Below are positions 16,525 to 26,158 of a DNA stretch of 64,000 bases, piece by piece. Source of the stretch: Actinospineispora acaciae DSM 45401 (GTDB lineage Bacteria; Actinomycetota; Actinomycetes; Mycobacteriales; Pseudonocardiaceae); NCBI RefSeq assembly GCF_000620785.1, contig NZ_JIAI01000007.1, positions 62,001 through 126,000 on the forward strand, read 5' to 3'. The notes beneath the pieces are model-generated. The model was not told the origin of the DNA. It did not search any database and saw only the letters and a list, made by a program, of their open reading frames with translations. The first letter of the stretch is position 1; each line of letters opens with the position of its first letter. Both the position numbers and the translations under genes were made by a program.

Positions 16525-17796
16525 ATGAGCACGGACGAGCTCGACCCCGCCGGCATCGACCTGTCGGACATCAACGGCTTCTGGAGCCGCCCGATCGAGT
16601 ACCGGCACGCGGCGTTCGACGCGCTGCGCGCCCGCCCCGGGCTGCCGTTCTACGCCGAGCCGGACTTCTCCTTCGGGCAGCCCGGGCCCGGCTACTACGC
16701 GCTGACCAGGCTGGACGACATCGTCACCGCCAGCCGCACGCCGGCCGTCTACATCTCCGGGGAGGGCGCGGCCGGCGCGGTGGACTTCCCCGTCGAGCTC
16801 CGCGAGTTCTACGGCTCGATGATCAACATGGACGACCCCCGGCACGGCAGGCTGCGCCGGATCGTCTCCCGGGGGTTCACCCCGAAGATGCTCGACGCGC
16901 TCACCGACAACGTCTCCCAGGTCGCCACCCGGATCGTCGACGAGGTGATCGAGTCGGGCGAGTGCGACGCCGTCGCCGACCTCGCCGCCAAGCTGCCGCT
17001 GACGATCATCTGCGACATGATGGGCATCCCGGCCAGCCAGCACCGGTTCGTCTTCGACACCACCAACGTCATCCTGGGTACGCAGGATCCGGAGTACGTC
17101 CCGGACCGGAGCAACATCTTCCAGGCCTTCCTCGATGCCGGCCAGGACATGGCCAACCTGGTGCGCGAGCTGGCCAAGCTGCGCGCCGAGCACCCCACCG
17201 ACGACCTGATCTCCAAGCTGACCAACGCCGAGATCGACGGCGAGTCCCTGACCCCCGACGAGCTGGCCTCGTTCTTCATCCTGCTGGTGGCGGCCGGCAA
17301 CGAGACCACCCGCAACGCGATCAGCTGGGGCATCGACCTGCTCACCAAGAACCCCGAGCAGCGCACCGCCTGGCTGGCCGACCTCGACGGCGTCACCCCG
17401 ACCGCGGTAGAGGAGATCGTCCGCTGGGCCTCACCGGTGATCTTCATGCGGCGCGTGCTCGCCGAGCCCGCCGAGCTGTCCGGCCAGCGCCTCGAACCCG
17501 GGGACAGGGTGCTGATGTTCTACTGGGCCGCCAACCGCGACCCGGCCCACTTCGAGCACCCCGAACGGTTCGACGTGCGCCGCTCGCCCAACCCGCACAT
17601 CGGCTTCGGCGGCCCCGGCCCGCACTTCTGCCTGGGCGCCCACCTGGCCCGCCGCGAGATCACCGTGATGTTCCGCGAACTGCTCACCCGCATCCCCGAC
17701 ATCCACGCCACCGCCGAACCGGCCCGGCTGAGCTCGCAGTTCATCAACGGCATCAAGCGGCTGCCCGTCGCCTTCACCCCAGGAGGCACCATGTGA
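16525..17796 (+). CDS. Cytochrome P450
   Basis: 423 residues from ATG 16525. P450 motifs are complete: the oxygen-activating I-helix AGNETTR, the K-helix EEIVR (ExxR), and the heme-binding FGGPGPHFCLGAHLAR with the ligand at about Cys369. The INMDDPRHGRLRRIVSRGF segment resembles actinobacterial CYP124/125/142-type enzymes that act on steroid side chains, fatty or terpenoid substrates; this is a resemblance, not an assignment. No ferredoxin or reductase gene is adjacent, so redox partners must be shared. Followed 31 bp later by a decarboxylase-like amidohydrolase, suggesting a two-step pathway. Confidence 0.9.
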   Translation: MSTDELDPAGIDLSDINGFWSRPIEYRHAAFDALRARPGLPFYAEPDFSFGQPGPGYYALTRLDDIVTASRTPAVYISGEGAAGAVDFPVELREFYGSMINMDDPRHGRLRRIVSRGFTPKMLDALTDNVSQVATRIVDEVIESGECDAVADLAAKLPLTIICDMMGIPASQHRFVFDTTNVILGTQDPEYVPDRSNIFQAFLDAGQDMANLVRELAKLRAEHPTDDLISKLTNAEIDGESLTPDELASFFILLVAAGNETTRNAISWGIDLLTKNPEQRTAWLADLDGVTPTAVEEIVRWASPVIFMRRVLAEPAELSGQRLEPGDRVLMFYWAANRDPAHFEHPERFDVRRSPNPHIGFGGPGPHFCLGAHLARREITVMFRELLTRIPDIHATAEPARLSSQFINGIKRLPVAFTPGGTM

Positions 17797-17827
17797 TCGT
17801 CAGCCCTTGACCGAAGGAGAGAAGCGG

Positions 17828-18850
17828 ATGACCGACGGCCGGCTGCCGAAGATCACGTTGGAGGAGGCGTACCAGCACCCGGACGCGGTGCGCGCCATTC
17901 TCGCGAACGAGGAGGACCTGCGCGGGCTGTTGGAGAGCGTGGCGCTGACCCCGGAGTACTACCACCGGGTCGCGCGGCGGCTGCCCGAGTTCGACGAGCT
18001 GCGCCTGGCCAGCATGGACGCCGCCGGCATCGAGCACCAAATCATCTCGCTGACCGCCCCCGGCATCCAGGCCATCGCCGACCCCGCCGAGGCCACCGCC
18101 GAGGCCCGCCGGCAGAACGACTTCCTGGCCGGCCAGGTCGCCCGCCACCCCGCGCGCTACTCCGGTTTCGCCGCCGTCGCGCTGCAGGACCCCGAGGGCG
18201 CCGGCAAGGAGCTGCGCCGGGCCGTCACCGAGCTGGGGTTCAAGGGCGTGCTGGTCAACGGCTACACCAACGTCGGCGGCCACGAGCACGGCCGGTACCT
18301 CGACGACCCCGCGTACCACCCGTTCTGGGAGGCGCTGGCCGAGCTCGACGTCCCGCTGTACCTGCACCCCCGCCCGCCGCTGCCCGGCGCGCAGGCCGAC
18401 CTCTACCGGGGGCATCCGGAGATGCTCGGCGCCACCTGGGGCTTCGGCAGCGAGACGGCCACCCACGCGGTGCGGCTGCTGCTGAGCGGGCACTTCGACA
18501 GGTTCCCCAGCACCCAGCTGATCCTCGGTCACCTCGGCGAAGGCCTGCCCGCGCTGCTGTGGCGGACCCAGAACATGTTCGACCTCAACCCCGGCGACAA
18601 GAAGATCAGGAAGACCATCCCGGAGTACGTCGCGGACAACATCTGGATCACCACCAGCGGCACCTTCTCCGACCAGGCCCTGATCAACGCCGTCCTCGCG
18701 GTGGGCGCCGACCACATCCTGTTCTCGGTGGACTACCCCTACTCGGACAACGCCGACGGCGCGGCCTGGATCGAACGCACCCCGATCAGCGAGCTGGACC
18801 GCCGCAAGATCGCCCACGGCAACGCCCGCGCCCTGTTCGGCCTGGGCTGA
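17828..18850 (+). CDS. Amidohydrolase-2 family, gamma-resorcylate decarboxylase-like
   Basis: 340 residues from ATG 17828, with GAAGGAGAG upstream; a TTG 21 bases earlier is less likely. Features of the ACMSD/gamma-resorcylate decarboxylase branch: an N-terminal KITLEEAYQHP with the metal-binding Glu, LYLHPRPPLPG with a metal His, LILGHLGEGLP with the catalytic His, and FSVDYPYSDN with the metal Asp. Relatives remove CO2 from hydroxylated benzoates without oxygen and need Zn or Mn. Placed directly behind the P450, it may act on a hydroxylated aromatic acid. The substrate is not established. Confidence 0.85.
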   Translation: MTDGRLPKITLEEAYQHPDAVRAILANEEDLRGLLESVALTPEYYHRVARRLPEFDELRLASMDAAGIEHQIISLTAPGIQAIADPAEATAEARRQNDFLAGQVARHPARYSGFAAVALQDPEGAGKELRRAVTELGFKGVLVNGYTNVGGHEHGRYLDDPAYHPFWEALAELDVPLYLHPRPPLPGAQADLYRGHPEMLGATWGFGSETATHAVRLLLSGHFDRFPSTQLILGHLGEGLPALLWRTQNMFDLNPGDKKIRKTIPEYVADNIWITTSGTFSDQALINAVLAVGADHILFSVDYPYSDNADGAAWIERTPISELDRRKIAHGNARALFGLG

Positions 18851-18855
18851 ACCCG

Positions 18856-19779
18856 TCAGCTCCGGGCGGTGTTGGCGCCGCAGAGCACGACGCACACCGA
18901 CTCGCCCGGTTCCGGGGCGTACGCCGGGCGTTCGCCCAGCAGCGCGGCCAGCGCGGTGGCGGTGCCGTGCTCGACCAGGATCCGGAGGTCGTCCCAGAGC
19001 AGCTCCCGCGCCGCCGCGATCAGCGGGTCGTCCACCAGCACGCAGCGGGTGTCGAAGGACAGCGCGGTGCGCACCGCCAGCTCGCTCGCCCGGCGCGCGC
19101 CCAGCGAGTCCGCCGCTATCGAGTCCACCTCGACGTCCACCGGCCGCCCGGCCGCCACGCCGGCGTGCAGGGCGCGGCTGCCGGCCGGCTCCACCCCGAC
19201 GGTCCGGATGCCGTGCGCGGCGGCGGCCGTCGCGACGCCGGAGAACAGCCCGCCCCCGCCCACCGCGACGACCAGCGTGGCCAGGCCGGGCAACTGCGCG
19301 CGGATGTCGGCCACCAGGGTGCCGGCGCCGGCCGCCATCAGCCGGTTGTCGTAGGCGTGGCCGAGCAGGACGTCCCGCTTCAGGGCGAACTCGCGGCAGG
19401 CCTGGGCGGCGTCGCCGTACTCGGTGCCGACCCGGTGCACGACGGCGCCCAGCCCGCTCAGCCGCTCCAGCTTGACCGCCGGCGTTCCGACCGGGACGAA
19501 CACGTTGGCCTTGGCGCCGACCAGCCCCGCCGCCCAGGCGTAGGCAAGGCCCGCGTTCCCGCCGCTGGCGATGGCGACCCCGCCGGGCGGCAGCGTGCCG
19601 TCGGCGGCGTGCGCGAGCACGAAGTTGGCCGCCCCTCGCGCCTTGAACGAGCCGGTGAACTGCAGGAACTCCAACGCCAGCGACGCGCGCACCCCCGAGG
19701 GGGCCACCCGGGCGACGGTCACGGGGCGCACCACGCCGGCGATGCGCTCACCGGCCTCGGCGATGTCGTCGGGCTTCAA
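18856..19779 (-). CDS. PLP-dependent threonine/serine dehydratase-like enzyme
   Basis: 307 residues, probably starting at TTG 19779, only 18 bp after the stop of the AraC gene; no ATG or GTG is available in frame before that stop. Fold type II PLP motifs: FTGSFKARGAANF with the Schiff-base lysine, IASGGNAGLAYA for the phosphate/substrate loop, and AVGGGGLFSG, the glycine-rich phosphate cradle. Typical products of this family are 2-oxoacids from Ser/Thr or diaminopropionate. Co-transcribed with the AraC-type regulator and divergent from the permease-hydantoinase operon. It may supply or consume an amino acid intermediate of that pathway. Confidence 0.8.
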   Translation of the reverse strand: MKPDDIAEAGERIAGVVRPVTVARVAPSGVRASLALEFLQFTGSFKARGAANFVLAHAADGTLPPGGVAIASGGNAGLAYAWAAGLVGAKANVFVPVGTPAVKLERLSGLGAVVHRVGTEYGDAAQACREFALKRDVLLGHAYDNRLMAAGAGTLVADIRAQLPGLATLVVAVGGGGLFSGVATAAAAHGIRTVGVEPAGSRALHAGVAAGRPVDVEVDSIAADSLGARRASELAVRTALSFDTRCVLVDDPLIAAARELLWDDLRILVEHGTATALAALLGERPAYAPEPGESVCVVLCGANTARS

Positions 19780-19797
19780 CAGGTCGATGTGGGGATG

Positions 19798-20763
19798 TTA
19801 CCGGCCCAGGGCGGTGTGGCGGGTGCGGTAGGTGCCCGGTGGCGGTCCGAACGCGCGCTTGAACGCCCTGGTGAAGGTGCCGACCTCGGGGAAGCCCCAG
19901 CGCGCGGCGATGGCGGAGATGGGCTCGTCCAGGCCGGAGCGGATGAGGTCGCGGCGGGCGTTCTCCAGACGGCGCTTGCGGATCCAGCTGCTCGGCGACT
20001 CGTTGCGGGAGTGGAACAGCAGCTGCAGCGAGCGCAGCGACATGAAGTGCGCGGACGCCACCACCTGCGGGGTGAGGTTGGCCTCGGTGAGGTGCGCTTC
20101 GATGAACGCGAGCACCTCGGCGAAGCGCCCGGACTCGGTCTCGGACAGCGAGCTGCCGAGCGCGTCGCGCAGCACCGCCCCGCCGAGCTCGATGAGGGTC
20201 TCGGACAGCGCGAGGCGGTTGCGCTCGGACAGGGTGTGCACGTCGGAGTTGAGCCCGCGCATGATCCGGGCCAGCACCCTGGCCGCGCCGCGCTCGATGG
20301 GGGTGGCGGTCGCGGTGACCGACGCGACGGCGTCGCCGGAGATGTCCAGGGCGTCCCGAGGGATCATGAGCACCTGGTGGCTGTACGGGCCGAGGAAGTC
20401 CAGCGAGTACGGCCGGGTGGTGTCGGAGATGACCAGGGCGCGCTGCTGCAGCTCGGCGGTGCGCCCGTCCTGGGAGACCCGGCAGGTGCCGCCCAGGTGG
20501 AAGATCAGCTTGTAGAACCCGTCGTCGCCGCCCGAGCGCACCAGCTGCGGGGTGCGTTCGACCGTGGCGGAGTCCGCCCTGATCGTGAGCACCCGCAGGT
20601 TGCCGACCAGGTCGGCGCACAGCCGCCCGACGGACTCGCCCCGGGAGTAGACGTTGATCGGGACCGAGGCCCGGGCGATCGCCCGGTTCCAGGACCCGGC
20701 CCGCTCGTCCGCGCGGGTGTGCCGGGTGTCGATGTCCACCAGGTGCCGAGCGTCGATGCTCAT
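19798..20763 (-). CDS. AraC-family transcriptional regulator
   Basis: 321 residues from ATG 20763. The N-terminal half resembles the AraC-binding-like domain of NitR/FeaR-type activators (GFYKLIFHLGG, LVISDTTRPY). The C-terminal half carries two helix-turn-helix units: VVASAHFMSLRSLQLLF and ISAIAARWGFPEVGTFTRAFKRAFG. Divergent from the amino-acid permease at 20881, so it most likely activates the permease-hydantoinase-aminotransferase operon and the dehydratase gene behind it. The effector is likely the transported compound. Confidence 0.9.
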   Translation of the reverse strand: MSIDARHLVDIDTRHTRADERAGSWNRAIARASVPINVYSRGESVGRLCADLVGNLRVLTIRADSATVERTPQLVRSGGDDGFYKLIFHLGGTCRVSQDGRTAELQQRALVISDTTRPYSLDFLGPYSHQVLMIPRDALDISGDAVASVTATATPIERGAARVLARIMRGLNSDVHTLSERNRLALSETLIELGGAVLRDALGSSLSETESGRFAEVLAFIEAHLTEANLTPQVVASAHFMSLRSLQLLFHSRNESPSSWIRKRRLENARRDLIRSGLDEPISAIAARWGFPEVGTFTRAFKRAFGPPPGTYRTRHTALGR

Positions 20764-20880
20764 CGCTCGACGGTAGGCCCTCTGTCCAGCCGCCCGGCAG
20801 CGGCGGTTCGCGGAATGCCGGCCGGTGTGCGCGTTGTGCCGGTTCGGCGGGCCGGCCGCCACGGTTAGCGTCATTTGGCC

Positions 20881-22302
20881 ATGAGTGACGACACCGCACA
20901 GTTCGGTTATCGGCAGGAGTTCCGCCGCACCGTACGGTCATTCGGGTCGTTCGCGATCGCATTCTCCACCGCGTCCGCGCTGACCGGAATCGTGACGACG
21001 TACGGGTTCCTGCTCACCACCGCGGGCCCGCGCGGCACCTGGATGTGGATCGGCTCGGTCGTCGGCCGGCTGGCGGTCGCGCTCATCGTGGCCCAGTTCG
21101 TGGCGCGCATGCCGCTGACCGGGTTCATCTACCAATGGTCGTCCAAGCTGGCGAACCCGATTGTGGGCTGGGGAATGGGCTGGCTGTATTTCGCGACGAT
21201 GCCGATCGTGATCGTCGCGACGGACATCGGGCTGGCCACCCAGGCGTTCCTGCCGCTTTTCGACATCGAACCAACCCCGTTGGCGATGACGCTGGTCGTG
21301 CTCGCCACGCTGTGCCTGCAGGCGCTGGTGGCGGCGTACTCGACCCGGCTGGTCAACGCGGTCAACGGCACGGCGGTCGGCGCCGAGATCGTCGCGCTGG
21401 TGGTGCTCACCGTCGCGCTGTTCGTCGCGGCGCTGGCCAGCGGGGGCGTGCGCCCGGCAACCCTGTTCTCCGCCGGCGTCGTCGACGAGGGCGGCTACTG
21501 GGCGTTCGCCGGGCCGTTCATGATGGCCGCGCTGCTCGGCGCGTACACCATCGCCGGGTTCGAGGGCGCGGCCGAGCTGTCCGAGGAGACGCACAACCCG
21601 AGCCGCACGGCGCCGCGCGCGATCATCCGCGCGGTCGTCATCTCCGGGGTGACGGGGTTCGTGTTCCTGCTCGCGCTGACCATGGCGATCACCGACGTCG
21701 GGCAGGTCAGCGAGGCCGGCTCGCCGGTCGCGTTCATCCTGGGGCAGTACATCGGTCCGCCGGCGGAGCGGTTCGTGCTCGCGCTGGTGACGGTGGCGAT
21801 GTTCTCCTGCGGGCTGTGCCTGATGCTCTCGGCGTCGCGCACCAGCTTCGCGATGGCCCGCGACCGGCGGTTCCCCGGCTACCGGCTGCTGCGCCGGGTT
21901 CCGCCCCGACTGGGCACGCCGGCCTGGGCCACCGCGCTGGTGTGGGCGATCGCGGTGGCGGTGGTGCTGACCGTCGGGCAGCGCCCGGAGCGGCTCAACG
22001 ACGTGCTCTCCGGCGGGACGATCATCTCGGTGTTCCTCTACCTGTGCACCGTCGTGGTCTACCTGGCGATCCGGCGACGGCTGCCCGACGTCCCCGCCGG
22101 CGGGTTCGACCTGCGCGGCTGGGACCTGCCGGTGGCCGCGTTCGCCGGGCTGTGGTGCCTGTTCGAGCTGCTGGTGCTCACCGTCCCGGAGATGTTCCAC
22201 GCCGGGCTGGCGCTGTCCACGGTGTTCTTCGGCACCGGCGCGGCGATCCTGGCCTGGTACCTGCTCGTCCTGCCCGGCCGGTTCGGCGAGCGTCAGCGAT
22301 GA
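20881..22302 (+). CDS. APC-superfamily amino acid permease
   Basis: 473 residues from ATG 20881; a TTG 6 bases upstream is possible. About 12 hydrophobic helices. Family marks: FAIAFSTASALTGIVTTYGF in the first broken helix, PLTGFIYQWSSKLANP, GFEGAAELSEET in helix 6, and LSASRTSFAMARDRRFPG. The group imports amino acids, GABA, choline-like or amide compounds with protons. First gene of a coupled operon whose next product is hydantoinase A (ATGA overlap), so the likely cargo is a cyclic amide, hydantoin or related amino acid. Confidence 0.9.
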   Translation: MSDDTAQFGYRQEFRRTVRSFGSFAIAFSTASALTGIVTTYGFLLTTAGPRGTWMWIGSVVGRLAVALIVAQFVARMPLTGFIYQWSSKLANPIVGWGMGWLYFATMPIVIVATDIGLATQAFLPLFDIEPTPLAMTLVVLATLCLQALVAAYSTRLVNAVNGTAVGAEIVALVVLTVALFVAALASGGVRPATLFSAGVVDEGGYWAFAGPFMMAALLGAYTIAGFEGAAELSEETHNPSRTAPRAIIRAVVISGVTGFVFLLALTMAITDVGQVSEAGSPVAFILGQYIGPPAERFVLALVTVAMFSCGLCLMLSASRTSFAMARDRRFPGYRLLRRVPPRLGTPAWATALVWAIAVAVVLTVGQRPERLNDVLSGGTIISVFLYLCTVVVYLAIRRRLPDVPAGGFDLRGWDLPVAAFAGLWCLFELLVLTVPEMFHAGLALSTVFFGTGAAILAWYLLVLPGRFGERQR

Positions 22303-24425
22303 GCGTCGAGGCGCCGTTTCGCATCTCGGTGGACGTGGGCGGCACGTTCACCGACCTGGTGCTCGACGACGGCTCGGGCTCGCCGCGGGCGTTCAAGGCG
22401 AGCACCACCCCGGACGACCCCACCCAGGCCATCACCGCCGCCCTGCTCAAGGCCGCGCAGGCGTCGCGGCTGCGGCTGCGCCAACTGCTCGGGCGCACCG
22501 AGCTGCTCATCCACGGCACCACGCGCGCGCTCAACGCCATAGTGACCGGCCAGACCGCGCGCACCGCGTTCGTGACCACCAAGGGCCACCCGGACATCCT
22601 GCTCTACGCCGAGGGCGGCCGGACCGACCTGTTCAACTATGCGGTCCCTACCCGCGAGCCGTACGTGCCCAGGGCGCTCACCGTCGAGGTCGACGAGCGC
22701 ATCGGGGCGGGCGGCGAGGTGGTGCGCGCGCTGGAGCCGGCCGAGGTGGACCGGGTCGTCGCGGCGGTGCGCGCGCTGGGCGTCGAGGCGGTCGCGGTGT
22801 GCCTGCTCTGGTCGCCGGCCAACCCGGCCCACGAGCTGCGCCTGGCCGCCGCGCTGGGCCAGGCCCTGCCCGCGACGGCGATCACGCTCTCGCACCGGCT
22901 CAACCCGACCCTGCGGGAGTACCGCCGCGCGTCCTCGGCCGCGATCGACGCCTCCCTCAAGCCGCTGATGGCCGCGTACCTTGGCGGGCTGGAACACCAG
23001 CTGCGCGACAACGGCTTCGCCGGCCGGCTGCTGGTGGTGACCTCGTCGGGGGGCTTCCAGGACGCCCGGCGGGTGGCGGAGAAACCGATCCTCAGCGTCA
23101 AGTCAGGCCCGGCGATGGCCCCGGTCGCGGGCCGGCGCTTCGTCGAGCGGGAGCTGCCCGGCCGCACCGCGATCGTCACCGACACCGGCGGCACCACCTA
23201 CGACGTGAGCCTGGTGCGCGACGGCGCCATCCCGACCACCAGGGAGAGCTGGATCGGGCGGCGCTACCTCGGGCACATGACCGGGTTCAGCTCGGTGGAC
23301 ATCCGGGGCATCGGCGCGGGCGGCGGCTCCGTCGCGTGGGTGGACCGGGGCGGGGTGCTGCACGTGGGCCCGCGCAGCGCCGGGTCGACGCCGGGGCCGG
23401 CCTGCTACGGGCTCGGCGGCGAGGAACCGACGCTGACCGACGCCTGCCTGGTGCTGGGCTACCTCGACCCGGAGTACTTCCTCGGCGGCGCGGTGCCGCT
23501 GGAGCCCGGCCTGGCGCACGAGGCGATCGGGCGCGGGGTCGCCGAACCGCTCGGCATCGACCCGGTGGAGGCCGCCGAGGCCGTCCACCGCCTGGCCACC
23601 GAGCGGATGGTCACCGGGATCGAGGAGATCGCGCTGGAGCAGGGGCAGGACCCGGCCAAGGCGGTGCTGGTCGCGGGCGGTGGGGCGGGCGGGCTCAACG
23701 CGGCGGCGATCGGGCGCCGGCTCGACTGCCCGGCGGTGATCATCCCGCACGCGGCGCCGGTGATGAGCGCGTTCGGGGCGCTGACCAGCGAGCTGTCCGA
23801 CGAGTTCGAGCTGCCGGGGCCGACCTCCAGCGACGGCTTCGACCACGACGCGGTGGGCGCGGTGCTCGGCGAGCTGGCGGGCCGCTGCGAGAAGTTCATC
23901 GCCGGCCCCGGGGCGGGCAGCCTGGCCGCCCGGGTCGCGTACTCCGTGGAGGCCCGCTACCCGAACCAGGTCTGGGAGCTGGCCGTCCCGTTCGAGCACG
24001 ACGGCGCTGTCAACGCCCGGGACCTGGTCGGCCGGCTGGTCGCCGGGTTCCACGACGCCCACCTGCGCACCTTCGCCGTCGCCGACCCCTCCTCGCCGGT
24101 GGAGTTCATCACCTGGCGGGCCCGGGTGGACTGTTCGCTGCGCCCGGCGCCGGAGGTTCCCCTGGACACCGGCACCGGCACCGACACCGGCACCGACCCC
24201 GAGCCCGACGCCCGCCCCGCCGGCCGGCTGGCCTACTTCGCCTCGCTGGGCTGGGCCGAGGTGGGCGTGCACCGCCCGCTGTCCATGCCGGTGGGCGCGC
24301 GCGTCGCCGGGCCGGCGATCGTGGAGTCGCCGATGACCACGGTGGTGGTGGAACCGGGCTGCGGCGTCGTGCGCACCGCCGACGGCAACCTGCTCCTGCG
24401 CCTCGACCGGGAGCCACGGGGATGA
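22299..24425 (+). CDS. Hydantoinase/oxoprolinase subunit A (HyuA family)
   Basis: 708 residues from ATG 22299, overlapping the permease stop. ATPase-type motifs of the actin-like HyuA family: SVDVGGTFTDLVL at the N-terminus, LIHGTTRALNAIV, VTDTGGTTYDVSLV, and VAGGGAGGLNAAAI. It is normally paired with a HyuB subunit for ATP-dependent opening of 5-oxoproline, N-methylhydantoin or similar rings, and subunit B follows directly. Near the C-terminus there is a short Thr/Gly/Asp repeat linker (TGTGTDTGTD). Acts in the cytoplasm. The precise ring substrate cannot be told from sequence alone. Confidence 0.9.
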   Translation: MSVEAPFRISVDVGGTFTDLVLDDGSGSPRAFKASTTPDDPTQAITAALLKAAQASRLRLRQLLGRTELLIHGTTRALNAIVTGQTARTAFVTTKGHPDILLYAEGGRTDLFNYAVPTREPYVPRALTVEVDERIGAGGEVVRALEPAEVDRVVAAVRALGVEAVAVCLLWSPANPAHELRLAAALGQALPATAITLSHRLNPTLREYRRASSAAIDASLKPLMAAYLGGLEHQLRDNGFAGRLLVVTSSGGFQDARRVAEKPILSVKSGPAMAPVAGRRFVERELPGRTAIVTDTGGTTYDVSLVRDGAIPTTRESWIGRRYLGHMTGFSSVDIRGIGAGGGSVAWVDRGGVLHVGPRSAGSTPGPACYGLGGEEPTLTDACLVLGYLDPEYFLGGAVPLEPGLAHEAIGRGVAEPLGIDPVEAAEAVHRLATERMVTGIEEIALEQGQDPAKAVLVAGGGAGGLNAAAIGRRLDCPAVIIPHAAPVMSAFGALTSELSDEFELPGPTSSDGFDHDAVGAVLGELAGRCEKFIAGPGAGSLAARVAYSVEARYPNQVWELAVPFEHDGAVNARDLVGRLVAGFHDAHLRTFAVADPSSPVEFITWRARVDCSLRPAPEVPLDTGTGTDTGTDPEPDARPAGRLAYFASLGWAEVGVHRPLSMPVGARVAGPAIVESPMTTVVVEPGCGVVRTADGNLLLRLDREPRG

Positions 24426-26158
24426 CCAGGAAGGACTCGCGTGGCGTGGCGCTCGCGGTGATCACCACCCGGATCGAGGCGGTCATCCGCAAGATGGTCA
24501 ACACGCTCTACCGCACCGGCCGCTCCGGCGTGATCAACACCGCCAACGACTTCTCCTGCGCGATCGTCACCGCCGGCGACGAGCTGCTGGCCTCGGTGGA
24601 GAGCCTGCCCATCCACGTGATGAGCGGGCCGGACCTGATGGCGGCCTCGCTGCGGGAGTTCCACCCCCGGTTCGCCGCCGGCGACGCGTTCCTGCACAAC
24701 TCGCCGTACCACGGCAACAGCCACGCCGCCGACCACACGCTGCTCGTCCCGGTCGTCGACGCCGACGGTGTGCACCGGTTCACCGTGGTCGCCAAGGCCC
24801 ACCAGGCGGACTGCGGCAACGCCCTGCCCACCACGTACATGCCCGCCGCCTCGGACGTCTACGAGGAGGGCGCGCTGATCTTCCCCGGCGTCCGGATACA
24901 GCGCGACTACGCCGACTGCGAGGACATCGTCCGGATGTGCCGGATGCGGCTGCGGGTGCCCGACCAGTGGTGGGGCGACTACCTCGCGCTGGTCGGCGCC
25001 GCGCGGGTCGGCGAGCGCGGGCTGCTCGCGCTCGGCGAGGAGCTGGGCTGGGACGCGCTGGAGCGCTACGTGGCGGACTGGTTCGACTACAGCGAGGCAC
25101 GCATGGCCGAGGCGATCCGGGGGCTGCCGGAAGGGTCCGTGTCGGCCACCAGCGTGCTCGACCCGAACCCGGCCGCGCCGGACGGGCTGCCGATCACCGC
25201 CCGGGTGAGCGTCGACCCCGCCGAGGCCCGGGTCACCGTCGACCTGCGCGACAACCCCGACTGCGTGCCCAGCGGCCTCAACCTCACCGAGGCCACCGCC
25301 CGCACCTCGGCCATGATCGGCGTGTTCAACAGCCTCGGCCCGGGGATCCCGCCCAACGCCGGCAGCTTCCGCCGGCTGCGGGTGCTGCTGCGGGAGAACT
25401 GCGTGGTGGGCATCCCGCGCCACCCCACCTCGTGCTCGCTGGCCACCACCGGCGTCGCCGAGCGCGCCGCGAACGCGGTGCAGGCCGCCCTGGCCGAGCT
25501 GGGCGAGGGCGTCGGAATGGCCGAGGCCGGCTACGTCATGCCGCCGTGCGACGCCGTCATCTCCGGCACCGACCCGCGCCGGGGCGGCGAGCGGTTCATC
25601 AACCAGATCTTCTTCGCCAGCTCCGGAGGCGGCGGCGCGCCGGTGGAGGACGGCGTGCTCTGTCTCGGCCACGTCGGCGCGGCGGGGGTGGTGCGCCGCG
25701 ACGGGGTGGAGATGAACGAGCTGCGCTTCCCCATCCGCATCGTCGCCCAGCGCCTGCTGGTGGACAGCGAGGGCGCCGGGCGGCGGCGCGGCTCGCCCGG
25801 CAACTACGTGGAGTACGGCCCGGTCGGCACCGAGCTGCGGGTGATCTACAGCGCGGGCGGGTCGGCGCACCCGGCGGCCGGGGTGCGCGGCGGCGGGCCG
25901 GGCAGCCGCTCCCGGGCGATGCTGCGCGCCCGCGACGGCTCGGTGCGCGAGCTGCCCGCCGACGGTGACCTGGTGCTGCGCGACGGCGAGACGGTGATCT
26001 CGCTGGCCTGCGGGGGCGGTGGCTACGGCCCGCCGCACGAACGCGAGGTCGAGCGGGTGGCGCACGACGTTTCCGAGGGCTGGATCTCTGCTGAACGCGC
26101 CCGCCAGGTGTACGGGGTCGTCTTCGACGCCGACGGCAACCCAGGGAGGCACCCGTGA
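24422..26158 (+). CDS. Hydantoinase/oxoprolinase subunit B (HyuB family)
   Basis: 578 residues from ATG 24422, overlapping the A-subunit stop. Family features: ANDFSCAIVTAGDELLA, HNSPYHGNSHAADHTLLVPV with clustered His/Asp, VAKAHQADCGNALP, and a C-terminal glycine-rich CGGGGYGPPHEREVERV that is highly typical of HyuB. It forms the ring-opening enzyme with subunit A. Gene order permease-A-B-aminotransferase suggests import, ring opening and transamination of the released amino acid or amine. Its stop overlaps the GTG of the aminotransferase gene. Confidence 0.9.
   Translation: MTRKDSRGVALAVITTRIEAVIRKMVNTLYRTGRSGVINTANDFSCAIVTAGDELLASVESLPIHVMSGPDLMAASLREFHPRFAAGDAFLHNSPYHGNSHAADHTLLVPVVDADGVHRFTVVAKAHQADCGNALPTTYMPAASDVYEEGALIFPGVRIQRDYADCEDIVRMCRMRLRVPDQWWGDYLALVGAARVGERGLLALGEELGWDALERYVADWFDYSEARMAEAIRGLPEGSVSATSVLDPNPAAPDGLPITARVSVDPAEARVTVDLRDNPDCVPSGLNLTEATARTSAMIGVFNSLGPGIPPNAGSFRRLRVLLRENCVVGIPRHPTSCSLATTGVAERAANAVQAALAELGEGVGMAEAGYVMPPCDAVISGTDPRRGGERFINQIFFASSGGGGAPVEDGVLCLGHVGAAGVVRRDGVEMNELRFPIRIVAQRLLVDSEGAGRRRGSPGNYVEYGPVGTELRVIYSAGGSAHPAAGVRGGGPGSRSRAMLRARDGSVRELPADGDLVLRDGETVISLACGGGGYGPPHEREVERVAHDVSEGWISAERARQVYGVVFDADGNPGRHP

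Noticed and set aside
24160-24200. Tandem GGCACCGGCACC-like repeat inside hydantoinase A
   Set aside because: It encodes a short Thr/Gly/Asp linker in frame with intact flanking domains. It is a low-complexity linker, not a regulatory repeat.
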